64,000 bases of DNA from Candidatus Accumulibacter conexus (GCA_017592775.1 JAGFNJ010000026.1:1-64000); one strand, 5' to 3'. Numbered from the stretch's first letter, positions 1 through 11,374 are shown. Numbers and translations: made by a program. The notes: generated by a model from the letters alone, not told the origin.

Positions 1-127
1 TTACTTCGACCGACTCGGCGTGCCGCGTCTCTCATAACCTCAACTACTTGAACCGCCCGGTGCGGACCCGCATGCCGGGTGGTGTGGCAGGGGAACGGTC
101 AGGTAATCTGACCGCCCCTATGCCGAT
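1..127 (+). mobile_element. 3' end of a group II intron (domains V and VI)
   Basis: Positions about 51-88 fold like group II intron domain V: CCGCCCGG pairs with CCGGGTGG (one G-T pair), a TGCG/CGCA upper stem closes a small loop, and a two-base TG bulge sits on the 3' strand. Positions about 90-122 form a domain VI-like hairpin in which CGGTCAG pairs perfectly with CTGACCG inside an AGGGG/CCCCT stem. The wording GCGGACCCGCATGCCGGGTGG is what I know from the tail of bacterial introns just after the reverse transcriptase ORF. The 3' splice junction should lie near 122-127, but the exact base is uncertain. The intron body and its maturase are outside the window. The following 239 bases up to the next gene show nothing else I can name. 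Confidence 0.6.
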
Positions 128-366
128 CGCCGAGGCCGCTCTCGCCAGTCGTTGCGCTTTCGGAGCGACCTCCGTCCGATATGTTGCGGCGCAGCAATCA
201 TGCCCTGTGGTGCCGGAGAGACGGAATCGCGGCAACAGTCGGCCTTTTGCAGTCCATGGACTTGAGCAGGCGGCGCCACCGGCGCTACGATCCGCCGGCT
301 TCGCTGCTGGATCGTTGATCGGCAGCGGACAGCCACCCTTCACTGGTCATTCGCCGGGAGACACGA

Positions 367-1014
367 TTGGAAGACGCACCGGGCCTGCTGCTTCACCTTT
401 CCTCGCTCCTCGGTACCGGCAGTGCCGTCGAGTTCTCCGCGGCGGTGGCAACCAGTTTCGCGCTCATCGCTGCTGCCGAGATCGGCGACAAGAGCCAACT
501 GGTCTGCATGACCCTGGCCTCGCGGCATCGGCCACTGCCCGTCATGCTCGGTGCCGTGGCGGCCTTTGCCCTGCTCAATACGCTCGCTGTCGTCTTCGGC
601 GTCGCCATCGCCAGTTGGTTGCCGGAATGGGTGGTCAGTGCGGTTGTCGCCCTGCTGTTCTTCACCTTCGGGCTGCACGCCCTGCGCGCCAAGGCCGACG
701 ACGACGATGAGGAAGTCGAGGAGAAAAGCGGTCACGGCATCTTCTTCACCACCTTCCTGCTGCTGACGGTGGCGGAGTTCGGTGACAAGACACAACTCGC
801 CGTCGTCGCCATGAGCAGCACGCACGTCCCGGCTGGCGTCTGGCTGGGGGCGACGCTCGCGCTGGCGGCGACGTCGGCGCTCGGCATCCTTGCCGGCAGA
901 ACGATCCTGCAGAAGATCCCGCTGCAACTGCTGCACCGCATCAGCGGTGCCTTCTTCATCGCTCTGGCGGTATTCGCTGCCTATCAGGCGTATTCGGCAT
1001 TCACGGCCGGCTAG
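367..1014 (+). CDS. TMEM165/GDT1 (UPF0016) family Mn2+ exporter, MneA-like
   Basis: A 215-residue integral membrane protein carrying the family hallmark twice: E-I-G-D-K-S near residue 38 and E-F-G-D-K-T near residue 138, each at the start of a three-helix repeat. The halves are joined by an acidic cytoplasmic loop (D/E run around residues 103-117). Family members export manganese (MneA of Vibrio, MntX-like proteins) or move Ca2+/Mn2+ in Golgi membranes; transport across the inner membrane is inferred here. The start is a TTG preceded by GGGAG at a 7-base spacing; the first ATG lies beyond the first motif and cannot be the start. I looked for a yybP-ykoY manganese riboswitch upstream and did not find one. 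Confidence 0.88.
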   Translation: MEDAPGLLLHLSSLLGTGSAVEFSAAVATSFALIAAAEIGDKSQLVCMTLASRHRPLPVMLGAVAAFALLNTLAVVFGVAIASWLPEWVVSAVVALLFFTFGLHALRAKADDDDEEVEEKSGHGIFFTTFLLLTVAEFGDKTQLAVVAMSSTHVPAGVWLGATLALAATSALGILAGRTILQKIPLQLLHRISGAFFIALAVFAAYQAYSAFTAG

Positions 1015-1524
1015 TCGTCGGGCCGCGAGGCGGGTCGGGCCGCCGCCGCTCCGCAGCCAGGTGCGCGGCAGGTGGCGGTAGGTTGCCGTCCGATGCCACC
1101 CGCCCGCGGCGCCGCGGAGGGGCAGGCGGTACCGGTTGCAGCGCCGATCGCCCGCGCCACCCAGGAGACTGAGGAAAAACCTCGGACAAAGGGTGGATTA
1201 CTTCACGGTCGCCAGGGCGGTGGCGCGCTAAGCTGCAGACAGATCAGGAGGTCACGGTGTCAGGCAAATGACGGCACAGCCTCCCGGATCGGCCGGCTGG
1301 GGAATGTCTTTACGGGGCCCCGGGGCGGGCACCGACAGGTCGGCGCCTGCTTGGAGACGCTTCCAATGGCTTGAATCGGGGCACGCATTCACCAGTTTAG
1401 AATCGTTTACTAACTTTTCGAACGTACATTCGCTATAATCATGCTGCACTGCAACAGAGACCCGCTTTGGGATGGATGGTCCATCCTTGGGGTCGAGCAG
1501 CACCCGAATCTCAGGAGTACCTTG
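1015..1524. other. Non-coding interval with a candidate promoter
   Basis: About 500 bases between the Mn exporter and the next supported start. The open frames here have no recognisable protein character. A perfect TATAAT lies near the right end and the last bases hold a ribosome binding site; nothing else is recognised. Confidence 0.5.
1434..1439 (+). promoter_or_regulatory. Candidate sigma-70 -10 box upstream of the 115-aa protein
   Basis: Perfect TATAAT, 86 bases before the ATG at 1525. No convincing -35 at 16-18 bases. Its position makes an in-frame ATG at 1441 an unlikely start, because that codon would fall before the transcription start. Confidence 0.45.
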
Positions 1525-1872
1525 ATGAAAGCACCGAAAATCCTGCCGTGGATCGCACATCGCACCGGTATCAGCGAAGAGCTGGCGCTCAAGCTGTGGC
1601 GGCGTGCAGCCGGCGAAGCCGAAGTGATCGCCGGTTGCTGTACGAGTTCGGCCTATTACCGCCTCGCGGTGGAACGTTTCATTGACTACGCGGAGGCCGA
1701 GGGTGACCGTTCGGTGGCCCGCGACGCACTGGCTTCAAGAACCTGCGTCTCCTGGCTGTTGCGCCACCAGAACCGGATCTCGAAACTCAACCTCATCACG
1801 GCGCATAGCCTGGTCCGCCTGTGGCAGTCGAAGTGGGTTCACTACTTCGGTCCGCAGCGGCACGCCTTCTAG
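1525..1872 (+). CDS. Conserved hypothetical protein, 115 aa
   Basis: Small soluble protein with no signal peptide or membrane segment. It begins MKAPKILPWIAHRTGI and is rich in Trp, Arg and Ala, with a mostly helical look. The start was chosen because AGGAG (1513-1517) precedes the ATG by 7 bases; the longer frame from 1441 begins right on the -10 box. I recognise no domain, although the opening (P-W-I-A-H-R-T-G-I, then L-A-L-K-L-W-R-R-A) resembles short proteins I have seen in Rhodocyclales and relatives. It stands alone, followed by a convergent gene. Function unknown. Confidence 0.7.
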   Translation: MKAPKILPWIAHRTGISEELALKLWRRAAGEAEVIAGCCTSSAYYRLAVERFIDYAEAEGDRSVARDALASRTCVSWLLRHQNRISKLNLITAHSLVRLWQSKWVHYFGPQRHAF

Positions 1873-1938
1873 CCATTCACCACCTCTGCGCCGGCATCGT
1901 CGGCCGCCGCGGTGGCAGTCAGCCGCGGCACGAGGGAG

Positions 1939-2874
1939 TCAGTTGCGGACAAGGCTCACCGGCGTGTGCGGCAGCGCGTTGCCGATGTCCGCCGCCAGGG
2001 CAGCCGCCTCCGCTTCGGAGGGCAACGGTCCGAGACGAAGCGCGTAGCGGTAGCCACCGCCGGCTGCGGGCAGCGGTCTGATGCGTGCGCCATAGCCCGC
2101 TGCCCGCGCGCGGTCGTAGACTGAGAGCGCAGCCGCTTCGCCATCGACGGCCGCCACTTCGACCGACCAGTTGCCAGCACGTGCGGAGCGTGCGACGCGT
2201 GCCGGCCTCGGCGCTGCCGCCGTCTGACTGGCCGGCTCTGCCCCTGGCGGCATTCCCGTCTGTGCCGCCCACCACGCCAGCTGCCCCGGAGTGACAGCCT
2301 GCAGCGCAGCCGGGCCGCCATCCTTCGCTGCCAGATAGCAGCTGCCTGCCTCGCTGACCTGCCGTGCTTCGTTGTCCGGTTGCAGCAGCGTGATGCGACC
2401 CTCAAGCAGGCAGATGCGGTCGCCGGTAGCGTCGGCCGTGCCCCACAGGTCGGTGCCACGGACGCTGGCAGTCAGCGTGCCGAGGCGCAGATTGACCGCC
2501 CTTTGTCGCAGGCTGCGCGCCAGTTCGCCGGTGGTGAATCGCACCGCGCCCTGCGCGACGTCGATCGCTGCGGTGAAGACCTCGGGCTCGCGCACGCCGA
2601 GCGCGTTCACTTCGCAGTGTGTGTCACCGCCGAGGCGCAGCACGCTGCCGTCGCGCAGGCGCACCTCGACGCGCGCATTGGTACCGGTGAGCAGCCGGTC
2701 ACGATTCTGCAGCGCCACTCCCGGTGTCAGCTCCTGCCGGGTGCCCTGGCGCTCGAGCCAGGCCGGCATGAGGACGCCGGCGACGACCGCGTCGGCCACC
2801 GGCACTGCCGGCGCCGCGACCGACGCGGCAAGCAGGCAGCAAGCCACAAGAGCGTGTAGGCGATTCCGGTTCAT
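1939..2874 (-). CDS. Exported FecR-domain protein with C-terminal SPOR domain
   Basis: 311 residues. An N-terminal signal peptide (about residues 1-22) is followed by a FecR-type beta domain at about 40-170 (typical phrase V-R-L-R-D-G-S-V-L-R-L-G-G, then A-S-V-R-G-T-D-L-W-G). An Ala/Pro linker leads to a C-terminal SPOR-like repeat at about 232-311 (W-S-V-E-V-A-A-V-D-G, R-Y-A-L-R-L-G-P-L), the type that binds denuded peptidoglycan. It is probably periplasmic. The start ATG has GGAG 6 bases upstream; an in-frame extension to 2985 would overlap the divergent sigma factor and lacks a site. It is divergent from the ECF operon across a 110-base gap, suggesting a shared regulatory region. FecR proteins often work with ECF sigma factors, but this one lacks the usual cytoplasmic and membrane segments. 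Confidence 0.82.
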   Translation of the reverse strand: MNRNRLHALVACCLLAASVAAPAVPVADAVVAGVLMPAWLERQGTRQELTPGVALQNRDRLLTGTNARVEVRLRDGSVLRLGGDTHCEVNALGVREPEVFTAAIDVAQGAVRFTTGELARSLRQRAVNLRLGTLTASVRGTDLWGTADATGDRICLLEGRITLLQPDNEARQVSEAGSCYLAAKDGGPAALQAVTPGQLAWWAAQTGMPPGAEPASQTAAAPRPARVARSARAGNWSVEVAAVDGEAAALSVYDRARAAGYGARIRPLPAAGGGYRYALRLGPLPSEAEAAALAADIGNALPHTPVSLVRN

Positions 2875-2984
2875 GACCTGCTCCTGGCGACGATGAAGCA
2901 CGGATTCTAGCACTGCCCGCAGCGACTCCGCTGCCGCCTGCCGTGCCGGCTTGCGTTTGCCGGCGCAGCGGCTAGACTGCTGCA

Positions 2985-3572
2985 ATGCAGACGGACTGGA
3001 GCGACGAGCGACTGATGCTGGCCTACCGTGCAGGCGACGCCGATGCCTTCACACTGCTCTATCGCCGCCACCGCGGCCCGCTTTACCGCTATCTGGCGCG
3101 GCAATGCGGCAACCCGGCGCTGGCCGATGAGCTGCACCAGGATGTCTGGTTGAAGGTGATCAATGCGCGCAGCCAGTACGAGCCGCTGGCGCGCTTCCCG
3201 ACCTGGCTCTTCCGCATCGCCCGTCACCGTCTGATCGATCACTATCGCCAGCATGCCCGGCATCTGCTGGCGCATTACGAGTCGACCGCCGACGAGGATC
3301 CCGAGGAGGGCAACGAGTTGATCGAAGCTTTGCCGGCAGCGTACGAGGAAATGCCGCACGTTCTGCACGAGCGGCACGACACGGCACGCAGGATCAGCCT
3401 GGCGCTGGACGAATTGCCGCCGCTGCAGCGTGAAGTCTTTCTGCTCGCCGAGGAGGGCGGGCTGACGCTGGACGAGATCGCCGTCGCCACCGGCTGCGGC
3501 CGCGAAACGACCAAGAGCCGCCTGCGCTACGCCCTGGGCAAACTCCGGACGCGCTTGCGGGATCTGCTATGA
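2985..3572 (+). CDS. ECF-family RNA polymerase sigma factor
   Basis: 195 residues, the usual ECF size. Region 2 covers about 10-90, with Y-R-A-G-D-A-D-A-F and the F-P-T-W-L-F-R-I-A-R promoter-melting segment. An acidic linker (D-E-D-P-E-E-G) precedes region 4 at about 135-190, with L-P-P-L-Q-R-E-V-F and the helix-turn-helix L-T-L-D-E-I-A-V-A-T-G. It would redirect RNA polymerase to a small stress regulon. Its last codon overlaps the next start (ATGA), so it is translationally coupled to a membrane protein that is probably its anti-sigma factor. The signal it answers cannot be read from the sequence. Confidence 0.93.
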   Translation: MQTDWSDERLMLAYRAGDADAFTLLYRRHRGPLYRYLARQCGNPALADELHQDVWLKVINARSQYEPLARFPTWLFRIARHRLIDHYRQHARHLLAHYESTADEDPEEGNELIEALPAAYEEMPHVLHERHDTARRISLALDELPPLQREVFLLAEEGGLTLDEIAVATGCGRETTKSRLRYALGKLRTRLRDLL

Positions 3573-4441
3573 GCGAACTGCAGCAAGGTTTTCCGGGCGA
3601 CCCGCAAATCTCGGCACTCTATCGGGAGCATGCGCGCGAGGAGCCGTCGGCTGCGGTCGACGATCGGATTCTGGCGGCTGCGCGGGCGGCGGTGAGCGCA
3701 GCAGCGCCCGCCGCGCGGCGCACCTGGTGGCAGCGCTGGCGAGCGACCCTGGCGCTGGCGACGACGCTCGTACTCACCCTGAGCTTGTCGCTGCTGCACG
3801 AGCGGCAGCCTGACGACCGGCGCCGCGAGGCCGAGGTCGCCGCGCCTCCGCAGCCGGTGGCGCCGGGCGTCTCGCCGGCTGCTGTTGCGCGCGACGTTGC
3901 CGTGCCGGCGGCGGCACCGGCCGCGGCACCGGCGGTGACGGCAGAGCCTGCCGTCGGCAGCAACGCGGCGGCTGCTGCCGACGCTTCGGCGCCCGGCGCG
4001 GCCCCGAGGCAGCCGGCCAGCGGGGAACGACTCGGCGGACAGAGGGCGGCGCCGCCGGCTGGCGAGAGCGGGCCGCGCCCGTCCGCCGGCGACTGGTCGC
4101 ACCCGGGCGGCAGCGTGGCCGCCAAACGGGAGGAGGCGACCGCCGCCGCGCTGCCGCCAGTCGCGAAGGAAAGCCCTGCCGTACCGCTGGCCACCACGGC
4201 GGCGCCGGCAGTGGCGGGCGTGGCGCCGGAGGCTGCTGCGCCCGGGCAGGTACCGGCTGCACGCCAGCAGGCTCCGGCAGGAGAGAAGGCGCGCGCCGCG
4301 GATCTGCGCCGCGCCGACGACTGGCTCGAAGAGATTCGCGCGTTGCGCCGCGCGGGGCGCAGCGCCGAAGCCGCGAGGCAGCTTGCCGACTTTCGTCGTG
4401 CCCACCCCGACTACCCGCTGCCGGAGGAATTTCGCCAGTGA
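3569..4441 (+). CDS. Probable anti-sigma factor, single-pass membrane protein
   Basis: 290 residues. The first ~55 residues are soluble and would face the cytoplasm. One transmembrane helix follows at about 58-76 (L-A-L-A-T-T-L-V-L-T-L-S-L-S-L-L). A long Ala/Pro-rich low-complexity periplasmic stretch leads to a C-terminal helical unit (D-D-W-L-E-E-I-R-A-L-R-R-A-G-R) ending in H-P-D-Y-P-L-P-E-E-F. That tail, and the ATGA overlap with the ECF gene, is the arrangement I know from proteobacterial anti-sigma factors. No zinc-binding H-x3-C-x2-C motif is visible, so it is not a ZAS-type anti-sigma factor. Function is inferred mainly from context. Confidence 0.72.
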   Translation: MSELQQGFPGDPQISALYREHAREEPSAAVDDRILAAARAAVSAAAPAARRTWWQRWRATLALATTLVLTLSLSLLHERQPDDRRREAEVAAPPQPVAPGVSPAAVARDVAVPAAAPAAAPAVTAEPAVGSNAAAAADASAPGAAPRQPASGERLGGQRAAPPAGESGPRPSAGDWSHPGGSVAAKREEATAAALPPVAKESPAVPLATTAAPAVAGVAPEAAAPGQVPAARQQAPAGEKARAADLRRADDWLEEIRALRRAGRSAEAARQLADFRRAHPDYPLPEEFRQ

Positions 4442-4503
4442 CTTGACCCCGTTCGCCGGTCGGCGACGTTTACACGGTCACCAACCCCATCCAGGAGACC
4501 GTC

Positions 4504-5304
4504 ATGAACCGATTCGCCACCCTCCTTGCCGCCCTGCCGCTGGCCGGCTGCCTGAGTATCGCCGACGCCGGCGCTCTGGTCGACATCAGCGTCGTCGATC
4601 GCCAGACGGGCGAGCGGCTCGAGGTCCATCGCCATCACGGCCGCCTTTACGTCGCCGGTACGCCGGGCAGCCGCTATGCCGTACAACTGCACAACAGGAG
4701 CGCCGGGCGGCTGCTGACGGTGCTCTCGGTCGACGGCGTCAACGCCATCAGCGGCGAGACCGCGGCCACGTCGCAGTCGGGCTACGTTCTCTCGGCGGGG
4801 CAGGCGACCGAGGTCTCAGGCTGGCGCAAGAGCATGGACGAGGTCGCCGCCTTCTACTTCACCAGCGTCGCCGACAGTTATGCCGGTCGCACTGACCGGC
4901 CACGCAATGTCGGCGTGATTGCCGTCGCCGTCTTCCGCGAGAACGTCGCCCCAGCACCGGCCGTCGCGCGGCAGTCGCATGACGCCGAGGCCGGCGCGGC
5001 TGGCGAGAGGGCGCCAGCGGGTACGGCGGCCAAGGCGGCATCGCCCGCCGAGCCGCAGGCCGACGCGGCGGCGCGCGCCAGCCAGCAGCCGGCGAACCGA
5101 CTCGGCACGGGCCACGGCGAGCGCCTGAGCGCGCCGACGCAGTACACCGAGTTCCGCCGCGCCAGCGACCACCCGGCCGAGATCGTCAGCATCCATTACG
5201 ACAGTCGCGCCCGGCTGCTTGCCCAGGGCATCATCCCGCGGCCGCGCCAGTCGTCGCAGCCGAATCCGTTCCCGGCCGGGTTCACACCCGATCCGTGCAG
5301 CTGA
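4504..5304 (+). CDS. Uncharacterised exported protein, possible lipoprotein
   Basis: 266 residues with a signal sequence; P-L-A-G-C at residues 12-16 could be a lipobox. The globular part (about 25-150) has a compact beta pattern: V-D-I-S-V-V-D-R-Q-T-G-E-R-L, then G-R-L-Y-V-A-G-T-P-G-S-R-Y. The rest is Ala-rich and ends in a conserved-looking segment (I-H-Y-D-S-R-A-R-L-L-A-Q-G-I-I-P). The start ATG follows CAGGAG at a good spacing. It sits 62 bases behind the anti-sigma gene and is probably its operon partner, so it may be a target or sensor of the ECF system. I do not recognise the family. Confidence 0.65.
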   Translation: MNRFATLLAALPLAGCLSIADAGALVDISVVDRQTGERLEVHRHHGRLYVAGTPGSRYAVQLHNRSAGRLLTVLSVDGVNAISGETAATSQSGYVLSAGQATEVSGWRKSMDEVAAFYFTSVADSYAGRTDRPRNVGVIAVAVFRENVAPAPAVARQSHDAEAGAAGERAPAGTAAKAASPAEPQADAAARASQQPANRLGTGHGERLSAPTQYTEFRRASDHPAEIVSIHYDSRARLLAQGIIPRPRQSSQPNPFPAGFTPDPCS

Positions 5305-5455
5305 GCGGTCCGGCCGCAGTCGGTGCCAGCCTGTCGGGCGAGCCGGTGCCAGGCCGCAGCCGACGGCTGCCTGCAGCGCCATGGGCGAGGGCGCCGTGGC
5401 AGCCGGCGAGGGCGCCGATCGGCCGCACGGGGACGGGGGAGGATGGCTATGCGGG

Positions 5456-8112
<2,657 letters not shown>

Positions 8113-8131
8113 GACCGCGAGGACCCCTGCC

Positions 8132-8644
8132 ATGCCCGCCGCCCTGCGCTCCATCGTCCTGCTCGCCGTCGGCACGCTGCTCGCTGCCTGTGGTTTTCAG
8201 TTGCGTGGTTCCTACTCCTTTCCCTTCGACAGCCTGTATCTTTCGGTTGCGGATTACTCGGTGATCGGCGCCCAGCTCAGGCGATCGATCAAGGCATCGA
8301 ATCCGAACCTCCTGGTGGCGACGGCGAGTGAGGCGCAGGTCCTGTTCGTTCCCGGCGCCGAATATCGGGACCGGGTGATCCTGACCGTCTCGGGTACCGG
8401 CCGCGTCAGCGAGATTCGCTTGCGCTATCTGTTTCCGTATCGGCTGACCGACAACAAGGGCCGCGACGTCGTGCCTCCGGCCAGCGTCGAACTGGTGCGC
8501 GACCTGACCTACGACGACTCGCAGGTGCTTGCCAAGCAGCAGGAGGAAACGCTTCTCTGGCGGGACATGGAACTGGATCTCGTGCAACAGTTGTTGCGTC
8601 GCCTGGCGGCCGCCAAACCAGTGTTCGTGGACGCCGGAACCTAG
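8132..8644 (+). CDS. lptE: LPS-assembly lipoprotein LptE
   Basis: 170 residues. A signal peptide ends in the lipobox L-A-A-C, followed at once by the typical G-F-Q-L-R-G. LptE plugs the LptD outer-membrane barrel and helps insert lipopolysaccharide into the outer leaflet. Short size, alternating beta strands and a C-terminal amphipathic helix (L-V-Q-Q-L-L-R-R-L-A-A) agree with the family. The start was set at 8132 because this ATG opens the signal peptide and lies 19 bases after leuS; the longer frame runs back inside leuS. It lies between leuS and holA, its normal place. Confidence 0.93.
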   Translation: MPAALRSIVLLAVGTLLAACGFQLRGSYSFPFDSLYLSVADYSVIGAQLRRSIKASNPNLLVATASEAQVLFVPGAEYRDRVILTVSGTGRVSEIRLRYLFPYRLTDNKGRDVVPPASVELVRDLTYDDSQVLAKQQEETLLWRDMELDLVQQLLRRLAAAKPVFVDAGT

Positions 8645-8655
8645 GATCTGCCGGC

Positions 8656-9660
8656 ATGCAGCTCAAGGGCGAACAACTGGCCGCCCATCTCGCCCGCGAA
8701 CTGCGGCCGGTCTATCTCGTCTACGGCGACGAGCCGCTGCTGGTCATCGAGGCGGCCGACGCGATCCGGGCTACCGCCCGTCGCCAGGGCTTCGACGAGC
8801 GCAAGGTGCTCACCGCCATCGCCGGCTTCAACTGGCACGAGCTGCATCATGCGGCCGGCAGCATGTCGCTCTTCGGCGGCCGGACGCTGCTCGACCTGCG
8901 CATTCCAGGTGGCAAGCCGGGACGCGAGGGCGGCTTGGCGCTGCAGGAGTATTGTGCCCGTCCGTCGCCGGATTCGCTGCTGCTGGTGAGCATGATCGGC
9001 GTCGAATGGCGGGAGGAGAAATCGGCGTGGATGGCTGCCCTGGCTGCCGCCGGGGTCGTCGTCAGGCTGCCCTCACCGGGCCTCGCCGAATTGCCCGGCT
9101 GGCTTGCCGGCCGCCTGGCCCGCCAGCAGCAGAGTGCCGACGCCGACGGCCTGCGCTTCATTGCCGAGCGTGTCGAGGGCAACCTGCTGGCAGCCCACCA
9201 GGAGATCCTCAAGCTCGCCGTGCTCTACCCGGAAGGGGCCCTGAGCCTGGAACAGATCCGCGACGCCGTGCTCGATGTCGCGCGCTACGACCTCGACGCC
9301 TTGCGCGAGGCGCTGTTGAGTGGCGACGTGGCGCGCCTGACGCGCACCCTCGACGGCTTGCAGCAGGAGGGTGAGGCGCCGCCGCTGATCCTCTGGGCGC
9401 TGACCGAGGAGGTGCGCGCACTGGCGCAGGTGCGCGCCGGCCTCGACCGTCGTCAGCCGCTCGATGGGCTGCTCCGGGAAGCGCGCGTCTGGGGACCGCG
9501 ACAGGCGCCGTTCCGGCGGGCGGTGCAGAGGATGCGGGCGGAGCAGGCGAACGCTGCGCTCGCGCACGCCGCGCGCATCGACCGGATGATCAAGGGCGCG
9601 CTGCGCGGGGACGTGTGGGACGAATTCCGGCAACTGTCGCTGCGGCTCGTTGCCTCCTGA
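8656..9660 (+). CDS. holA: DNA polymerase III subunit delta
   Basis: 334 residues, the usual HolA length. It starts with the family phrase L-R-P-V-Y-L-V-Y-G-D-E-P-L-L and continues through a degenerate AAA+-like ATPase fold, a lid, and a C-terminal collar domain (about 220-334). In the clamp-loader complex delta opens the beta sliding clamp. It lies 11 bases after lptE with AGGA before the ATG, so it is co-transcribed with leuS and lptE. The downstream neighbour converges on it. Confidence 0.95.
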   Translation: MQLKGEQLAAHLARELRPVYLVYGDEPLLVIEAADAIRATARRQGFDERKVLTAIAGFNWHELHHAAGSMSLFGGRTLLDLRIPGGKPGREGGLALQEYCARPSPDSLLLVSMIGVEWREEKSAWMAALAAAGVVVRLPSPGLAELPGWLAGRLARQQQSADADGLRFIAERVEGNLLAAHQEILKLAVLYPEGALSLEQIRDAVLDVARYDLDALREALLSGDVARLTRTLDGLQQEGEAPPLILWALTEEVRALAQVRAGLDRRQPLDGLLREARVWGPRQAPFRRAVQRMRAEQANAALAHAARIDRMIKGALRGDVWDEFRQLSLRLVAS

Positions 9661-9709
9661 CGGGACGGCTGCTGCCGTCAGCCGCAGCCTGCCGGCGGGG
9701 TCGCGCTTC

Positions 9710-9970
9710 TCAGCCAGCGGCCGGCGGCTCGCCGGCCGGCGGGTCAGTGGCCAGCGCATCGGGAGCGAGGTGTTCCCAGGCGCAATCCTCGCTGCTCTGG
9801 TGCCGGACGTCGCTGAGGCCGTGGCTGTCCTTGCCCCGTACCAGGCACTCCCCGGAGCAATCATCGGCAACGACGACCAGTCGCAGTTCGGTGTCGACCT
9901 GACGCTCGCCGTCCCAGTAGCTGCAGGTGGCACACACTTTTGCCTCGGCGGGCAGGATCAGCTTCTTCAT
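9710..9970 (-). CDS. Small cysteine-containing conserved hypothetical protein, 86 aa
   Basis: The protein begins M-K-K-L-I-L-P-A-E-A-K-V-C-A-T-C-S-Y-W-D-G and contains five cysteines: C-A-T-C near the N terminus, D-D-C-S-G-E-C in the middle and E-D-C-A-W-E near the end. The spacing suggests metal binding or a small redox or zinc-ribbon-like fold, which is inference. The last ~15 residues are Pro/Ala-rich and possibly disordered. Longer in-frame starts run into the proA antisense strand and are not credible. It converges with holA and diverges from proA. Confidence 0.65.
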   Translation of the reverse strand: MKKLILPAEAKVCATCSYWDGERQVDTELRLVVVADDCSGECLVRGKDSHGLSDVRHQSSEDCAWEHLAPDALATDPPAGEPPAAG

Positions 9971-10059
9971 GGTCGGTCCGGGCAGGAGATGGTGACGGTT
10001 GGTGACGGCAGGTGACGGTGGCGATGGACCTGAGAGTGCGCTTCGCGGCAGAGGTTCCG

Positions 10060-10090
10060 TTGACGTTTGCCGACGCCCACTGGCTATAAT
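10060..10090 (+). promoter_or_regulatory. Candidate sigma-70 promoter of proA
   Basis: TTGACG at 10060-10065 and a perfect TATAAT at 10085-10090, with a long 19-base spacer; the ATG follows 28 bases after the -10 box. Confidence 0.55.
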
Positions 10091-10117
10091 CGATCCTCGT
10101 GGACGAAAGAGGGGCAG

Positions 10118-11374
10118 ATGGACATCGAGAACTATGTGCAGCAGGTGGGCCGGGACGCGCGTGCCGCCTCGCGCATCATCGCACGCGCCGACAGCAATGC
10201 CAAGAACCGCGCGCTGTGCGCGATTGCGGCCGCGATTCGCCGCGAGAGCGCGGCGCTCGTCGCCGCCAACCGGCAGGACCTCGAGGCGGCGCGGGCGGCC
10301 GGCTTGGACGCGGCCCTGCTCGATCGCCTGACGCTCTCGCCGCAGGGCGTGGCGGCGATGGCGGAGGGGGTCGAACAGGTGGCGGCGCTGCCCGATCCGG
10401 TCGGCGAGATCAGCGAACTGCGCCGCCGGCCGAGCGGCATCCAGGTCGGCCGCATGCGCGTGCCGCTGGGGGTCATCGGCATCATCTACGAGGCGCGGCC
10501 GAACGTCACCGCCGACGCGGCCGCTCTGTGTCTCAAGTCGGGCAACGCGTCGATCCTGCGCGGCGGATCGGAAGCGATCCACTGCAACCAGGCGATCGCC
10601 GCGCTGGTCCACGAGGGCCTCGCCAGTGCCGGACTGCCGGGCAGCGTGGTGCAGGTCATCGCGACGACCGATCGCGCCGTCGTTGGCCATCTGATCCGCA
10701 TGCGCGACTACGTCGACGTGATCGTTCCGCGCGGCGGCAAGGGACTGGTCGCGCGCCTGCTGGCCGAGGCCAGGGTGCCGATGATCCAGCATCTGGATGG
10801 CAACTGCCATGTCTATGTCGATGACGCCGCCGACGCCGGGCAGGCGCTGCGCATCGTCGAGAACGCCAAGACGCAGCGCTACGGCACCTGCAACACCGCC
10901 GAATCGCTGCTGCTCGCGCGCTCGGTGGCCGGCCGGCTGCTGCCGCCGATTGCTGCCATGCTGACGCGCAAGGGGGTCGAGATTCGTGGCTGCCCGGAGA
11001 CCATGGCACTGATTGGCGAGGCGGTGGCGGCGAGCGAGGAGGACTACGCCAGCGAGTTCCTGGCGCCGATCATCTCGGTCCGGGTGGTCGACGGCATCGA
11101 GCAGGCGATCGAGCACATCAATCACTACGGCTCGCATCATACCGACGCCATCGTCACCGAGAATTACAGCGCGGCGATGCGTTTCCTGCGCGAAGTCGAT
11201 TCGGCTTCGGTGATGGTCAATGCCTCGACGCGTTTCGCCGACGGCTTCGAGTACGGTCTGGGTGCCGAGATCGGCATTTCGACCGACAAGATCCACGCCC
11301 GCGGTCCGGTCGGTCTCGAGGGGCTGACGAGCCAGAAGTGGATCGTCCTGGGCCAGGGTGAGGTGCGCGGCTGA
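10118..11374 (+). CDS. proA: Gamma-glutamyl phosphate reductase
   Basis: 418 residues, aldehyde-dehydrogenase fold. It reduces gamma-glutamyl phosphate with NADPH to glutamate-5-semialdehyde in proline synthesis. The nucleophile is Cys258 in Y-G-T-C-N-T-A-E. The R-P-N-V-T-A-D-A-A stretch and the C-terminal [20 protein letters not shown] signature are present. The start was placed at 10118 because GAGGGG lies 5-10 bases before it and the promoter -10 box at 10085 excludes the longer frame. It stands as a single gene. Confidence 0.97.
   Translation: MDIENYVQQVGRDARAASRIIARADSNAKNRALCAIAAAIRRESAALVAANRQDLEAARAAGLDAALLDRLTLSPQGVAAMAEGVEQVAALPDPVGEISELRRRPSGIQVGRMRVPLGVIGIIYEARPNVTADAAALCLKSGNASILRGGSEAIHCNQAIAALVHEGLASAGLPGSVVQVIATTDRAVVGHLIRMRDYVDVIVPRGGKGLVARLLAEARVPMIQHLDGNCHVYVDDAADAGQALRIVENAKTQRYGTCNTAESLLLARSVAGRLLPPIAAMLTRKGVEIRGCPETMALIGEAVAASEEDYASEFLAPIISVRVVDGIEQAIEHINHYGSHHTDAIVTENYSAAMRFLREVDSASVMVNASTRFADGFEYGLGAEIGISTDKIHARGPVGLEGLTSQKWIVLGQGEVRG

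Noticed and set aside
128-366. yybP-ykoY manganese riboswitch before the Mn exporter
   Set aside because: I could not find the conserved loop sequences or the three-way layout; only unrelated GC-rich stems are seen.
1441-1524. N-terminal extension of the 115-aa protein
   Set aside because: Its ATG begins right after the -10 box and has no ribosome site, whereas the ATG at 1525 has AGGAG.
9710-11296. A 528-codon minus-strand frame over proA
   Set aside because: Only its last 86 codons form a credible gene; the rest is antisense to proA.
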